NCBI GenBank assembly: GCA_016841645.1
Contig: JAENYS010000010.1
Location: 34,479-98,478, forward strand
Source: Desulfoscipio geothermicus
GTDB taxonomy: Bacteria > Bacillota > Desulfotomaculia > Desulfotomaculales > Desulfallaceae
Reading direction: 5' to 3'
DNA length: 64,000 bases
Part shown: positions 16,941-25,056 of the stretch, one piece after another
How the letters are laid out: every line of letters starts with the position of its first letter
How positions within the stretch are numbered: the stretch's first letter is position 1
Position numbers and translations under genes: made by a program
The notes under the pieces: model-generated
Seen by the model: only the letters and a program-made list of their open reading frames with translations
Database searches by the model: none
What the model was told of the DNA's origin: nothing

Positions 16941-17928
16941 TGCTATGGGCGGCGATTACGCACCCAGAGAAATTGTTCGTGGTGCATGGGAGGCTTACCA
17001 AGAAAGCGGACAGCAAATTATTTTGGTAGGCGACCGCAGTATTTTAACGAATGAATTAAAGCAGCTGGGTGATAACTATGCCGGCTTGGAGATTGTGCAT
17101 GCCGATGAGGTAATTGCCATGGACGATGCGCCGGCCGTGGCTGTGCGGCGCAAAAAAAACTCCTCAATGGTAATGGCTGCCGAGCTGGTCAGGGATGGTC
17201 ACGCTAGTGCAATGGTTTCCGCCGGCAGCACCGGTGCCACTATGGCTGCTGCGCTGTTGCGCCTGGGTCGTATCCCCGGTATAGCCCGGCCGGCCATAGC
17301 CAGTGTGCTGCCTACGGAAAACAGCGTTACCCTATTGCTGGACGTGGGTGCCAATGTAGATTGCAAACCCAAACACTTAGTGCAATTTGCGTTAATGGGA
17401 TCTCTTTATGCACATAAGATTTTAAGCATAGAAGTCCCCCGGGTTGGCCTTTTAAATGTAGGCGAGGAAAGTACAAAGGGCAATGAACTGACTCAGGATA
17501 CTTACACGCTGCTGCAGGAGGCTCCTGTCCATTTTTATGGTAATGTAGAAGGTCGCGATATCTTTAAGGGTACTGTTGATGTAGTAGTTTGTGATGGGTT
17601 TGTAGGCAATGTGGTTTTAAAAACCAGCGAAGGCTTGGCCGATGTATTAATGAAAATGACCAGCCAGGCGATGCGGCAAAGCAGTCTGGCTAAAATTGGC
17701 GCTACTTTGACATTACCTGCTTTAAAGAAATTAGGCAAAAAGTTGCATTATTCCGAGTACGGTGGTGCGCCGCTGCTGGGTATAAACGGGGTAGCCATTG
17801 TCAGCCATGGCAGTTCTAAAGCGCTGGCCATTAAAAACGCCGTATATCGGGCACGGGAATCAGTGGAAAATGGGCTGATCAGCGCCATTAGCGATAGCCT
17901 TAACAATAATGAGCACAAGGTGGGGTAA
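16924..17928 (+). CDS. plsX: Phosphate acyltransferase PlsX
   Basis: 334 residues. Makes acyl-phosphate from acyl-ACP, the first step toward phosphatidic acid in Gram-positives. Family blocks: IAIDAMGGDYAPREIVRG, MVSAGSTGATMAAALLRLGR, LLDVGANVDCKP and ICDGFVGNVVLK-like VVCDGFVGNVVLKTSEG. The start is TTG at 16924 behind AAGGAGG, inside the end of fapR (17-base overlap). The downstream fabH begins four bases after its stop. Confidence 0.95.
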   Translation: MKIAIDAMGGDYAPREIVRGAWEAYQESGQQIILVGDRSILTNELKQLGDNYAGLEIVHADEVIAMDDAPAVAVRRKKNSSMVMAAELVRDGHASAMVSAGSTGATMAAALLRLGRIPGIARPAIASVLPTENSVTLLLDVGANVDCKPKHLVQFALMGSLYAHKILSIEVPRVGLLNVGEESTKGNELTQDTYTLLQEAPVHFYGNVEGRDIFKGTVDVVVCDGFVGNVVLKTSEGLADVLMKMTSQAMRQSSLAKIGATLTLPALKKLGKKLHYSEYGGAPLLGINGVAIVSHGSSKALAIKNAVYRARESVENGLISAISDSLNNNEHKVG

Positions 17929-17932
17929 GCCG

Positions 17933-18946
17933 ATGGCAGTTGAAATAATCCGCGTCGGTATTGTGGGTATAGGTACCTATGCGCCGGAACGGATATTAAC
18001 TAATTTTGATTTACAGCAAACCTTGGATACAAGTGATGAATGGATATACTCTCGTTCGGGTATCAGGGAAAGACGGATAGTGGCCGAGAATGAAGCTACT
18101 TCAGACCAGGCTCTGGTGGCTTCGCAAAGGGCTCTAGAAGATGCTGGAGTGCGGCCGGGGGAAGTGGATCTGATTATTACGGCTACCAACACCCCGGATA
18201 TGCTTTTCCCCGCCACGGCCTGCTTGTTGCAGGACAGGCTGGGCGCAACCCGGGCCGGGGCTTTTGATCTTTTGGCGGGTTGTACCGGATTCATTTATGG
18301 TGTTATAGTAGGGGCTCAGTTTATTTCTGCCGGTACGGCAGATACAGTTCTGGTAACCGGCGCGGAAACAATGTCGCGGGTAATCAACTGGAAAGACCGC
18401 AATACCTGTGTGCTTTTTGGTGACGGTGCCGGTGCAGTGGTATTGCGTAGGGTGCCGGACGACAGGGGTATTTTATCCTCTATGCTGGGCTCCGACGGCA
18501 GTGGCGGTAAGTTTCTCAATATGCCTGCGGGCGGTTCCCGCCAACCGGCAAGTAGCGAAACTTTAGCTCAGGAATTAAATTATTTACACATGAACGGTCG
18601 TGAGGTATTTAAATTTGCAGTACGGGCTATGGAGGACGGTGCGTCCGAGGTTCTGCGACGGGCCGGCCTGACCAAGGCTGATGTGGATTTTTTAGTACCC
18701 CATCAGGCCAATATTCGTATTATAGAACATGCCGCCAAAAGATTGAAACTGCCCATGGAGCGGGTAGCTGTTAACGTGGATCGTTATGGTAATACTTCCA
18801 CAGCATCAGTTCCGCTGGCACTGGACGAAGCGTTACAAAGCGGAAAAATAAAAGACGGCGATAATGTGATTCTCGTTGGTTTTGGTGCTGGACTCACATG
18901 GGCCGGCCTGCTGATTAAGTGGTATGACGCTAAAAAGCAGGGGTAG
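17933..18946 (+). CDS. fabH: 3-oxoacyl-ACP synthase III
   Basis: 337 residues. Starts fatty acid chains by condensing acyl-CoA with malonyl-ACP. The catalytic triad is visible: Cys in LLAGCTGFIYG, His in VPHQANIRI and Asn in YGNTSTASVP. The start is ATG at 17933 behind AAGGTGGGG; an ATG at 17909 lies within plsX and lacks a box. Confidence 0.96.
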   Translation: MAVEIIRVGIVGIGTYAPERILTNFDLQQTLDTSDEWIYSRSGIRERRIVAENEATSDQALVASQRALEDAGVRPGEVDLIITATNTPDMLFPATACLLQDRLGATRAGAFDLLAGCTGFIYGVIVGAQFISAGTADTVLVTGAETMSRVINWKDRNTCVLFGDGAGAVVLRRVPDDRGILSSMLGSDGSGGKFLNMPAGGSRQPASSETLAQELNYLHMNGREVFKFAVRAMEDGASEVLRRAGLTKADVDFLVPHQANIRIIEHAAKRLKLPMERVAVNVDRYGNTSTASVPLALDEALQSGKIKDGDNVILVGFGAGLTWAGLLIKWYDAKKQG

Positions 18947-18958
18947 GAGGGAAAAGGT

Positions 18959-19906
18959 ATTAGGACACGCATATGCGATTTACTCGGCATAGAGTATCCT
19001 GTACTGCAGGGGGGGATGGCCTGGGTATCCACCGCTGAGCTGGTTGCCGCCGTGAGCGAGGCCGGCGGGCTGGGTATCATAGGGTCGGGCCAGGCACAGC
19101 CCCAGTGGGTGCGGGAGCAAGTGCGCAAGGTCAAGGGATTAACCGGTAAACCCTTTGGGGTTAACGTAATGCTGCTTTCGCCCTACGCTGAGGAAATTAT
19201 CAATTTACTGGTGGAAGAAAGGGTGGCCGTGGTTACTACCGGAGCGGGCAACCCGGGTAAATATTTAAATTTAATGCATGGCGCCGGTATCAAAGTGATC
19301 CCCGTGGTATCATCAGTGGCTTTAGCTAAAAGGCTTTCTCGTTCCGGGGTGGACGCGCTGATTGCCGAAGGTATGGAATCAGGCGGGCATGTAGGGGAAG
19401 TTACTACTATGGCCCTGCTGCCCCAAGTGGTAGATGCCGTTGACGTGCCGGTAATTGCCGCCGGGGGTATATGCGATGGCCGGGGGATGGCCGCGGCTTT
19501 GATGCTGGGGGCTGAGGGCGTGCAAATGGGTACTCGCTTTATCTGTGCCCGGGAATGCACTGTCCATGAGCAGGTTAAGGACATGATTATTAAGGCCAAG
19601 GACCGGGATAGCATTGTTACCGGACGGCCAACGGGGCACCCCGTTAGGGTGCTTAAAAATAGGCTAACTAAAAAGTTTATGGAACTTGAGGAATCAGGTG
19701 CTCCTGCGGAAGAATATGAAAAACTGGGCGTGGGGCGCATGAAACTGGCAATGGTTGATGGCGATATAGATATGGGTTCGGTTATGGCCGGGCAGGTGGC
19801 TGCCATGGTGCAGCGGGTGGATCCGGCTTGGGATATTATCAATAGTGTAGTGACCGAGGCAGAAAATATTATTCGTTATATTTACAGCAGCAAGGTGGTG
19901 GATTAA
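18959..19906 (+). CDS. fabK: Enoyl-ACP reductase II FabK, probably with an AUU start codon
   Basis: 315 residues from 18959. FMN-dependent TIM-barrel enzyme reducing enoyl-ACP, the last step of each elongation cycle. Blocks: GIEYPVLQGGMAW (first strand and FMN contact), GGLGIIGSG, FGVNVML, EGMESGGHVGE, AAGGICDGRGMAAALMLGA and GTRFICARECTVH. The conserved N-terminus reads on upstream of the first ATG (19016) back to the fabH stop, and holds no ATG, GTG or TTG. The only start that keeps the first strand and has a box at the right distance is ATT at 18959, seven bases after AGGAGGG. Nitronate monooxygenase is a related family, but the fab operon context argues for FabK. Confidence 0.9.
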   Translation: MRTRICDLLGIEYPVLQGGMAWVSTAELVAAVSEAGGLGIIGSGQAQPQWVREQVRKVKGLTGKPFGVNVMLLSPYAEEIINLLVEERVAVVTTGAGNPGKYLNLMHGAGIKVIPVVSSVALAKRLSRSGVDALIAEGMESGGHVGEVTTMALLPQVVDAVDVPVIAAGGICDGRGMAAALMLGAEGVQMGTRFICARECTVHEQVKDMIIKAKDRDSIVTGRPTGHPVRVLKNRLTKKFMELEESGAPAEEYEKLGVGRMKLAMVDGDIDMGSVMAGQVAAMVQRVDPAWDIINSVVTEAENIIRYIYSSKVVD

Positions 19907-20844
19907 TGATGCTTGCTTATATTTTTCCGGGCCAGGGATCACAATTTGTGGGTATGGGCAAAGCCTGGTACGATAATTATGATTTTGTGAGAGAGATATT
20001 TGACACAGCCGACCGGGCGCTGGGTTTTGCTCTGACTGAATTAATTTTTGAGGGCCCTGCGGATGAGCTACAGAAAACAGCTAATACGCAACCGGCTATA
20101 CTTACTACCAGTATAGCCATGCATGAGCTCCTCAAAAGAGCCGGTATCCGGCCCGCGGCAACCGCCGGGCATAGTCTGGGTGAATATTCCGCGTTGGTGG
20201 CGGCCGGATCCCTTGAGTTTAGCGATGCAGTGCGGCTGGTGAGGATGCGTGGGCAGTTTATGCAGGAGGCGGTTCCCCTTGGCCAGGGTGGCATGATGGC
20301 GGTGCTGGGACTTGATTTCGATAAAGTAGTGGAAGGTTGTCGCCTGGCTGCCGAGGCCGGCACGGTGGAGGCCGCTAATTTCAACAGCCCGGGGCAGGTG
20401 GTAGTGGCCGGTGAAATTAATGCGCTAAAAAAGGCGCAGGAAACACTTAAAAGCCTGGGTGCCAAGCGCTGCATGATGTTACCGGTTAGCGCTCCTTTCC
20501 ACAGCAGTATGATGATACCTGCCGGCGAAAGGCTGGCGGTTGAGCTGGCAAAAGTGGAAATCAAGAACCCGGAGGTGCCGGTGCTGGCTAATATCAACGC
20601 GGATTATTATACCACTGCGGAGCAGGTGCGTGACGGGCTGATCCGCCAGGTTTCCAACCCGGTATTGTGGGAACAAAGCATGCGCTGCTTTATCGCCGAT
20701 GGCTATAACTTGTTTGTAGAAATTGGACCGGGAAATGTGCTCACCGGTTTGCTTAAAAAGATAGACAAACAAAGCAAATTCATTAATGTGAACGGTGAGG
20801 GGGAACCGAAACCGGTTATTGCCCGGCTGAAGGAGGTTTTATAA
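19906..20844 (+). CDS. fabD: Malonyl-CoA:ACP transacylase
   Basis: 312 residues. Loads malonyl groups onto ACP. FPGQGSQFVGMG at the N-terminus, nucleophile serine in GHSLGEYSALVAAG, and the catalytic His in PVSAPFHSSMM. Two adjacent ATGs (19906, 19909); the first overlaps the fabK stop by one base. Confidence 0.96.
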   Translation: MMLAYIFPGQGSQFVGMGKAWYDNYDFVREIFDTADRALGFALTELIFEGPADELQKTANTQPAILTTSIAMHELLKRAGIRPAATAGHSLGEYSALVAAGSLEFSDAVRLVRMRGQFMQEAVPLGQGGMMAVLGLDFDKVVEGCRLAAEAGTVEAANFNSPGQVVVAGEINALKKAQETLKSLGAKRCMMLPVSAPFHSSMMIPAGERLAVELAKVEIKNPEVPVLANINADYYTTAEQVRDGLIRQVSNPVLWEQSMRCFIADGYNLFVEIGPGNVLTGLLKKIDKQSKFINVNGEGEPKPVIARLKEVL

Positions 20845-21588
20845 ATGAACCTTGGCGGTAAAGTGGCCGTAGTCACCGGGGCTTCCCGGGGTATTGGCCG
20901 ATCAGTAGCCGTGACTTTAGCCGAGCTGGATGCACACGTAGTAGTTAATTACGCCGGCAGTGCCGATGCTGCCGAGGAAACCGCTGCGCTGGTGCGCGGG
21001 TTTGGTGTACAAGCGTTGGTGATCCAGGCTGATGTATCCGATCAGGAGCAGGTCAACAACATGATGCAGAAGGTATTGCAAGAATTCGGGCGCATTGATA
21101 TACTGGTCAATAATGCCGGTATTACTCGTGATAACCTGCTCCCGCGCATGCGGGAGCAGGATTGGGATGCGGTGATGAATACCAATTTAAAGGGAGCATA
21201 CCATTGCGCCAAGGCTGTGCTGCGCCCCATGCTAAAAGCGCGCCGGGGCCGAATTATCAACATTAGTTCTGTGGTGGCTCTGGCCGGTAATTCCGGACAG
21301 AGCAATTACGCTGCAGCCAAGGCGGGCTTGATTGGTTTTACCAAATCCTTGGCAAAGGAGTTTGGCTCCCGAAACATAACAGTTAATGCCGTGGCACCGG
21401 GATATATTGCTACGGATATGACTGCTGATTTGTCGGACGAAAGTAAGGCTCAGCTGTTAAGCACTGTACCGCTGGGCCGGTTGGGCGTTCCGGAAGATGT
21501 AGCTGCTGCGGTGGCCTTTTTAGCCGGTGAACGAGCCGGTTACATAACCGGGCACGTTATTGTAGTGGATGGCGGCATGGCCATGTAA
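20845..21588 (+). CDS. fabG: 3-oxoacyl-ACP reductase
   Basis: 247 residues. NADPH-dependent short-chain dehydrogenase. Rossmann motif TGASRGIG, NNAGITRD, the catalytic Ser/Tyr/Lys in ISSVVALAGNSGQSNYAAAK, and the end VIVVDGGMAM. The start is behind AAGGAGGTTTTATAA. Confidence 0.96.
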   Translation: MNLGGKVAVVTGASRGIGRSVAVTLAELDAHVVVNYAGSADAAEETAALVRGFGVQALVIQADVSDQEQVNNMMQKVLQEFGRIDILVNNAGITRDNLLPRMREQDWDAVMNTNLKGAYHCAKAVLRPMLKARRGRIINISSVVALAGNSGQSNYAAAKAGLIGFTKSLAKEFGSRNITVNAVAPGYIATDMTADLSDESKAQLLSTVPLGRLGVPEDVAAAVAFLAGERAGYITGHVIVVDGGMAM

Positions 21589-21610
21589 ATAAAAGGGGGG
21601 GGGTGAAATC

Positions 21611-21844
21611 ATGGCGGATATTTTTGAAAAGATTAAGGATATAATAGTTGAACAATTGGGTGTAGAACCGGAGGATGTAAAACCCGAAGCTTCCTTTGTA
21701 GATGACCTGGGGGCTGACTCCCTGGATATTGTGGAACTGGTTATGGCTTTGGAGGAAACATTCGATTTGCAAATTCCTGATGAGGATGCAGAAAAAATTC
21801 ACAAGGTGGGAGAAGCTGTACAGTACGTTATTGATCACCAGTAA
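21611..21844 (+). CDS. acpP: Acyl carrier protein
   Basis: 77 residues, strongly acidic. The phosphopantetheine serine is in [16 protein letters not shown] (about residue 37). The ribosome binding site is part of an unusual run of nine Gs at 21595-21603. A terminator follows, so ACP can be made in excess over the downstream fabF. Confidence 0.97.
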   Translation: MADIFEKIKDIIVEQLGVEPEDVKPEASFVDDLGADSLDIVELVMALEETFDLQIPDEDAEKIHKVGEAVQYVIDHQ

Positions 21845-21848
21845 AAGT

Positions 21849-21882
21849 AAAAAGCCCCGCCGGTTAACCGGTGGGCTTTTTT
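21849..21882 (+). terminator. Terminator (probably partial) between acpP and fabF
   Basis: AAAGCCC, GCCGGTT/AACCGGT and GGGCTTT form a long GC-rich stem followed by six Ts. No clear new promoter is seen before fabF, so read-through is likely. Confidence 0.85.
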
Positions 21883-21927
21883 AAAATCATATATTAAGCA
21901 ATTTTAATTTTAACCCCGGGAGGTTTT

Positions 21928-23184
21928 GTGTTGGTGAATAGAGTAGTAATTACCGGTATCGGGGTGGTTACCCCGGTGGGCAACAACTTGGATGAATTCT
22001 GGAGTAATCTAACCGGCGGCAATAGTGGTGTGGGTCCGATTACCCGCTTTGATACAACAGGTTATAGTACTAATATTGCGGCCGAAGTTAAAAATTTTAA
22101 CGCGGCGGACTATATTGACCGCAAGGAGGCCCGCCGAATGGATCGCTTCACTCAGTTTGCCGTTACGGCTACCGGCATGGCTGTGGAAAACGCCGGGTTA
22201 GATATGGCTAAAATTAATCGTGCTCGTGCAGGTGTAATTTTAGGATCCGGTGTCGGTGGTATAGAAACTTTGGAGGAACAGCACAAGGTCCTGATGGAAC
22301 GCGGTCCGGGTCGGGTGAGTCCGCTATTTATACCGATGATGATTGCCAACATAGCCTCCGGCCAGGTGGGCATTAATTTCGGGCTGCGCGGTTGTAATGT
22401 GACCACCACCAGCGCATGCGCTTCTAGTGCCAATGCCCTGGGGGATGCTTTTAAAGTGATCCAGCGCGGGCAGGCTGATATAATGATTAGCGGTGGGACA
22501 GAGGCACCGATTACACCGCTGGCCGTGGCCGGTTTTTGTTCCATGAAAGCCCTTTCCACTCGCAACGATGACCCTACCGGGGCAAGTCGTCCCTTTGATA
22601 TAGGCCGTGATGGCTTCGTGATGGCTGAGGGCGCGGTTGTATTGGTATTGGAGGAAATGGAACATGCCCTGGCCAGGGGTGCTAATATATTAGCTGAAAT
22701 TACGGGGTACGGTGCCTCCTGTGATGCTTATCATATCACCGCTCCCGACCCCGAGGGCGGGGGAGCAGTGCTTTCCATGAGGTGGGCTCTGGAAGATGCG
22801 GGCCTATCCCCGGAAAAGGTGGATTATATTAACGCTCATGGTACATCTACACCGCTGGGTGATAAGCTGGAGACGATGGCCATTAAAGAAGTTTTTGGCG
22901 AACATGCTCGCGGGCTGGCCGTTAGTTCAACCAAGTCCATGACCGGGCATTTGCTGGGGGCGGCCGGTGGTCTGGAAACTGCGGTATGTGCGCTGGCTAT
23001 CCAAAAAAGATTAATTCCTCCCACCATTAATTTGAGCGAGCCTGATCCGGAATGCGATTTGGACTACGTGCCCAACACCGCTCGTCAGGCTGATGTTAAA
23101 GTTGCCATAACAAATTCCTTCGGTTTTGGCGGGCATAATGCCACACTAGTTATAGAAAGGTTTGCCGTGGAGAGGAATATTTAA
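21928..23184 (+). CDS. fabF: 3-oxoacyl-ACP synthase II
   Basis: 418 residues. The main elongation condensing enzyme. Catalytic Cys in TTSACASSANALGDA, His residues in NAHGTSTPLGD and TGHLLGAAGG, and NSFGFGGHNA near the end. Three start codons are packed together (GTG 21928, TTG 21931, GTG 21934) behind GGGAGG. rnc begins two bases after the stop. Confidence 0.96.
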   Translation: MLVNRVVITGIGVVTPVGNNLDEFWSNLTGGNSGVGPITRFDTTGYSTNIAAEVKNFNAADYIDRKEARRMDRFTQFAVTATGMAVENAGLDMAKINRARAGVILGSGVGGIETLEEQHKVLMERGPGRVSPLFIPMMIANIASGQVGINFGLRGCNVTTTSACASSANALGDAFKVIQRGQADIMISGGTEAPITPLAVAGFCSMKALSTRNDDPTGASRPFDIGRDGFVMAEGAVVLVLEEMEHALARGANILAEITGYGASCDAYHITAPDPEGGGAVLSMRWALEDAGLSPEKVDYINAHGTSTPLGDKLETMAIKEVFGEHARGLAVSSTKSMTGHLLGAAGGLETAVCALAIQKRLIPPTINLSEPDPECDLDYVPNTARQADVKVAITNSFGFGGHNATLVIERFAVERNI

Positions 23185-23185
23185 C

Positions 23186-23899
23186 ATGGAGCGCTTTGCC
23201 GATATAATTATTGATTTGCAAAAAAAAGTGCACTTCGTTTGGCGCAACCCGGAGCTGTTGCGCCTGGCGCTTGTGCACAGCTCTTTTACATATGAAAACA
23301 GAGGCCGGGAAGAACATAACAATGAACGGTTGGAATTTTTGGGTGACGCCGTGCTGGAATTGATTATAAGCGATTATTATTACCGCAGCTTCCCCCACAA
23401 GACAGAAGGTGAGCTTACTAAAATGCGCGCCCTGACGGTATGTGAACCTTCCCTGGCAGCGGTAGCCCGCTGCCTGGAATTGGGCCGTTATTTGTTCATG
23501 GGTCGGGGTGAAGAACGCTCCGGTGGGCGGGAAAGGCCCTCCTTGCTGGCCGATGCCTTTGAAGCTTTGTTGGGTTCTGTTTACCTGGATGCAGGTTTGG
23601 AAGAGGCGCGTCGGGTGGCACTGCAGCAGTTGTCCGACATTATTGAAGAGGTAAAATCCGGCCAAACAGTGCGTGATTACAAGACGGATCTACAGGAGAT
23701 ACTGCAGCGGAAAAGCGCCGATCCCATCCAATATTCAATTATTAATGAAGAAGGCCCCGATCATGATAAAATATTTACTGCGGCTGTAGAATACCAAGGT
23801 AAAAGATTGGGCTGGGGGCGTGGCCGGACTAAAAAAGAAGCGGAACAGCAAGCGGCCAAGATGGCATTGATAAATTACGCGCCAAAGATTTTAGCCTAG
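23186..23899 (+). CDS. rnc: Ribonuclease III
   Basis: 237 residues. Cleaves double-stranded RNA in rRNA maturation. The signature NERLEFLGDAVLELIISDY carries the metal-binding acidic residues. The C-terminal dsRNA-binding domain includes DYKTDLQEILQRKSADPIQY and GRGRTKKEAEQQAAKMAL. The start is ATG at 23186 behind GGAGAGG, two bases after fabF. In most Firmicutes smc follows; here ftsY does. Confidence 0.95.
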   Translation: MERFADIIIDLQKKVHFVWRNPELLRLALVHSSFTYENRGREEHNNERLEFLGDAVLELIISDYYYRSFPHKTEGELTKMRALTVCEPSLAAVARCLELGRYLFMGRGEERSGGRERPSLLADAFEALLGSVYLDAGLEEARRVALQQLSDIIEEVKSGQTVRDYKTDLQEILQRKSADPIQYSIINEEGPDHDKIFTAAVEYQGKRLGWGRGRTKKEAEQQAAKMALINYAPKILA

Positions 23900-23945
23900 C
23901 TTAACTGTATAGGATGACAGCGATTAACCGGGAGGTTTGTAGCTA

Positions 23946-24887
23946 ATGGGTTTATTTGGCAGATTAAAGGAAAGCCTGAGCAAGACCAGAAAAAATTTCG
24001 TAGAAAAAATTGATTCTATTGTTACCGGACGTAAGGTTATCGATGAAGATCTATATGAAGAGTTGGAAGAAGCACTTATCCAAGCTGACGTAGGTATTGA
24101 TGCCGCGTTGGAACTGGTGGGAAATTTGCGTGTGGAGGTCAAGAAACGGCGCCTCAGTAATCCGGAGGAACTGTATGCCGTGCTCAAAGAACTCATCCAG
24201 GCTATTTTGGGCGAGGAAACGAACGCTTTAAACATAGCCGGAGCACGTCCGGCCGTAATTATGGTGGTGGGCGTTAACGGTGTGGGCAAAACTACGACTA
24301 TTGGTAAACTGGCCCATTATTATAAGGAAAACGGCAAAAGTGTTCTTTTAAGCGCTGCAGATACCTTCCGGGCAGCTGCTATTGATCAGCTGGAAATTTG
24401 GGGTAACCGGGTAGGAGCGGCGGTAATCAAACACTCCGAGGGCTCCGATCCCGCCGCTGTGGCTTTTGATTCTCTGCATGCCGCTCAGGCCAGGAAAATG
24501 GATGTACTTATCGTTGATACCGCGGGCCGGCTGCACACCAAGACTAATTTAATGGAAGAGCTTAAAAAAGTACACCGGGTGCTGAGCCGGGAAATGTCGG
24601 ACGCTCCCCATGAGGTGCTATTGGTACTGGATGCCACTACCGGGCAAAACGCCATTAGCCAGGCCCGCCTTTTTAAAGAGGCAGTGGGTGTGACCGGGCT
24701 TGTCCTGACCAAACTGGACGGCACCGCGAAAGGCGGTGTAGTAATTGCCATTAAACAGGGTTTGGACATACCAATCAAGATGATCGGTGTAGGCGAAGGA
24801 ATAGACGATTTACGCCCCTTTAACGCACGGGAATTTGTTGAAGCTCTTTTTACCAGGGATAACAAAACGGAGGAACAAGTTGGATAA
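23946..24887 (+). CDS. ftsY: Signal recognition particle receptor FtsY
   Basis: 313 residues. SRP receptor GTPase that docks ribosomes to the membrane translocon. It is the short form with little acidic A domain. The NG domain has G1 GVNGVGKTTTIGKLA near residue 108, LSAADTFRAAAIDQLEIW, G3 DTAGRL and G4 TKLDGTAKGG. The start is behind GGGAGGTTTGTAGCTA. Confidence 0.96.
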   Translation: MGLFGRLKESLSKTRKNFVEKIDSIVTGRKVIDEDLYEELEEALIQADVGIDAALELVGNLRVEVKKRRLSNPEELYAVLKELIQAILGEETNALNIAGARPAVIMVVGVNGVGKTTTIGKLAHYYKENGKSVLLSAADTFRAAAIDQLEIWGNRVGAAVIKHSEGSDPAAVAFDSLHAAQARKMDVLIVDTAGRLHTKTNLMEELKKVHRVLSREMSDAPHEVLLVLDATTGQNAISQARLFKEAVGVTGLVLTKLDGTAKGGVVIAIKQGLDIPIKMIGVGEGIDDLRPFNAREFVEALFTRDNKTEEQVG

Positions 24888-24905
24888 TTTTTATACTAAA
24901 AACTT

Positions 24906-24932
24906 AAGGACGCTGTAAGGCGTTCTTTTTTT
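24906..24932 (+). terminator. Terminator after ftsY
   Basis: AAGGACGC pairs with GCGTTCTT (one G-U), followed by Ts to 24932. It ends the large fap-fab-rnc-ftsY transcript. Confidence 0.85.
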
Positions 24933-25056
24933 ATGCGCCGGTTTATGCAGGGATAATTCAGCATATATTTAAATCTTGTCATTGCCCGGAGGCATAACGT
25001 AACAATTATTATGGATTTGAATTCTGCCGGGACGACTTTTCCCGTTCGGTTTAAGG

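Noticed and set aside
19183..19842. 219-codon minus-strand frame
   Set aside because: Antisense shadow of fabK; low-complexity Ser/Thr-rich translation typical of shadows.
18959..19906. Nitronate monooxygenase
   Set aside because: Same superfamily, but location inside the fab operon and the motif set favour FabK.
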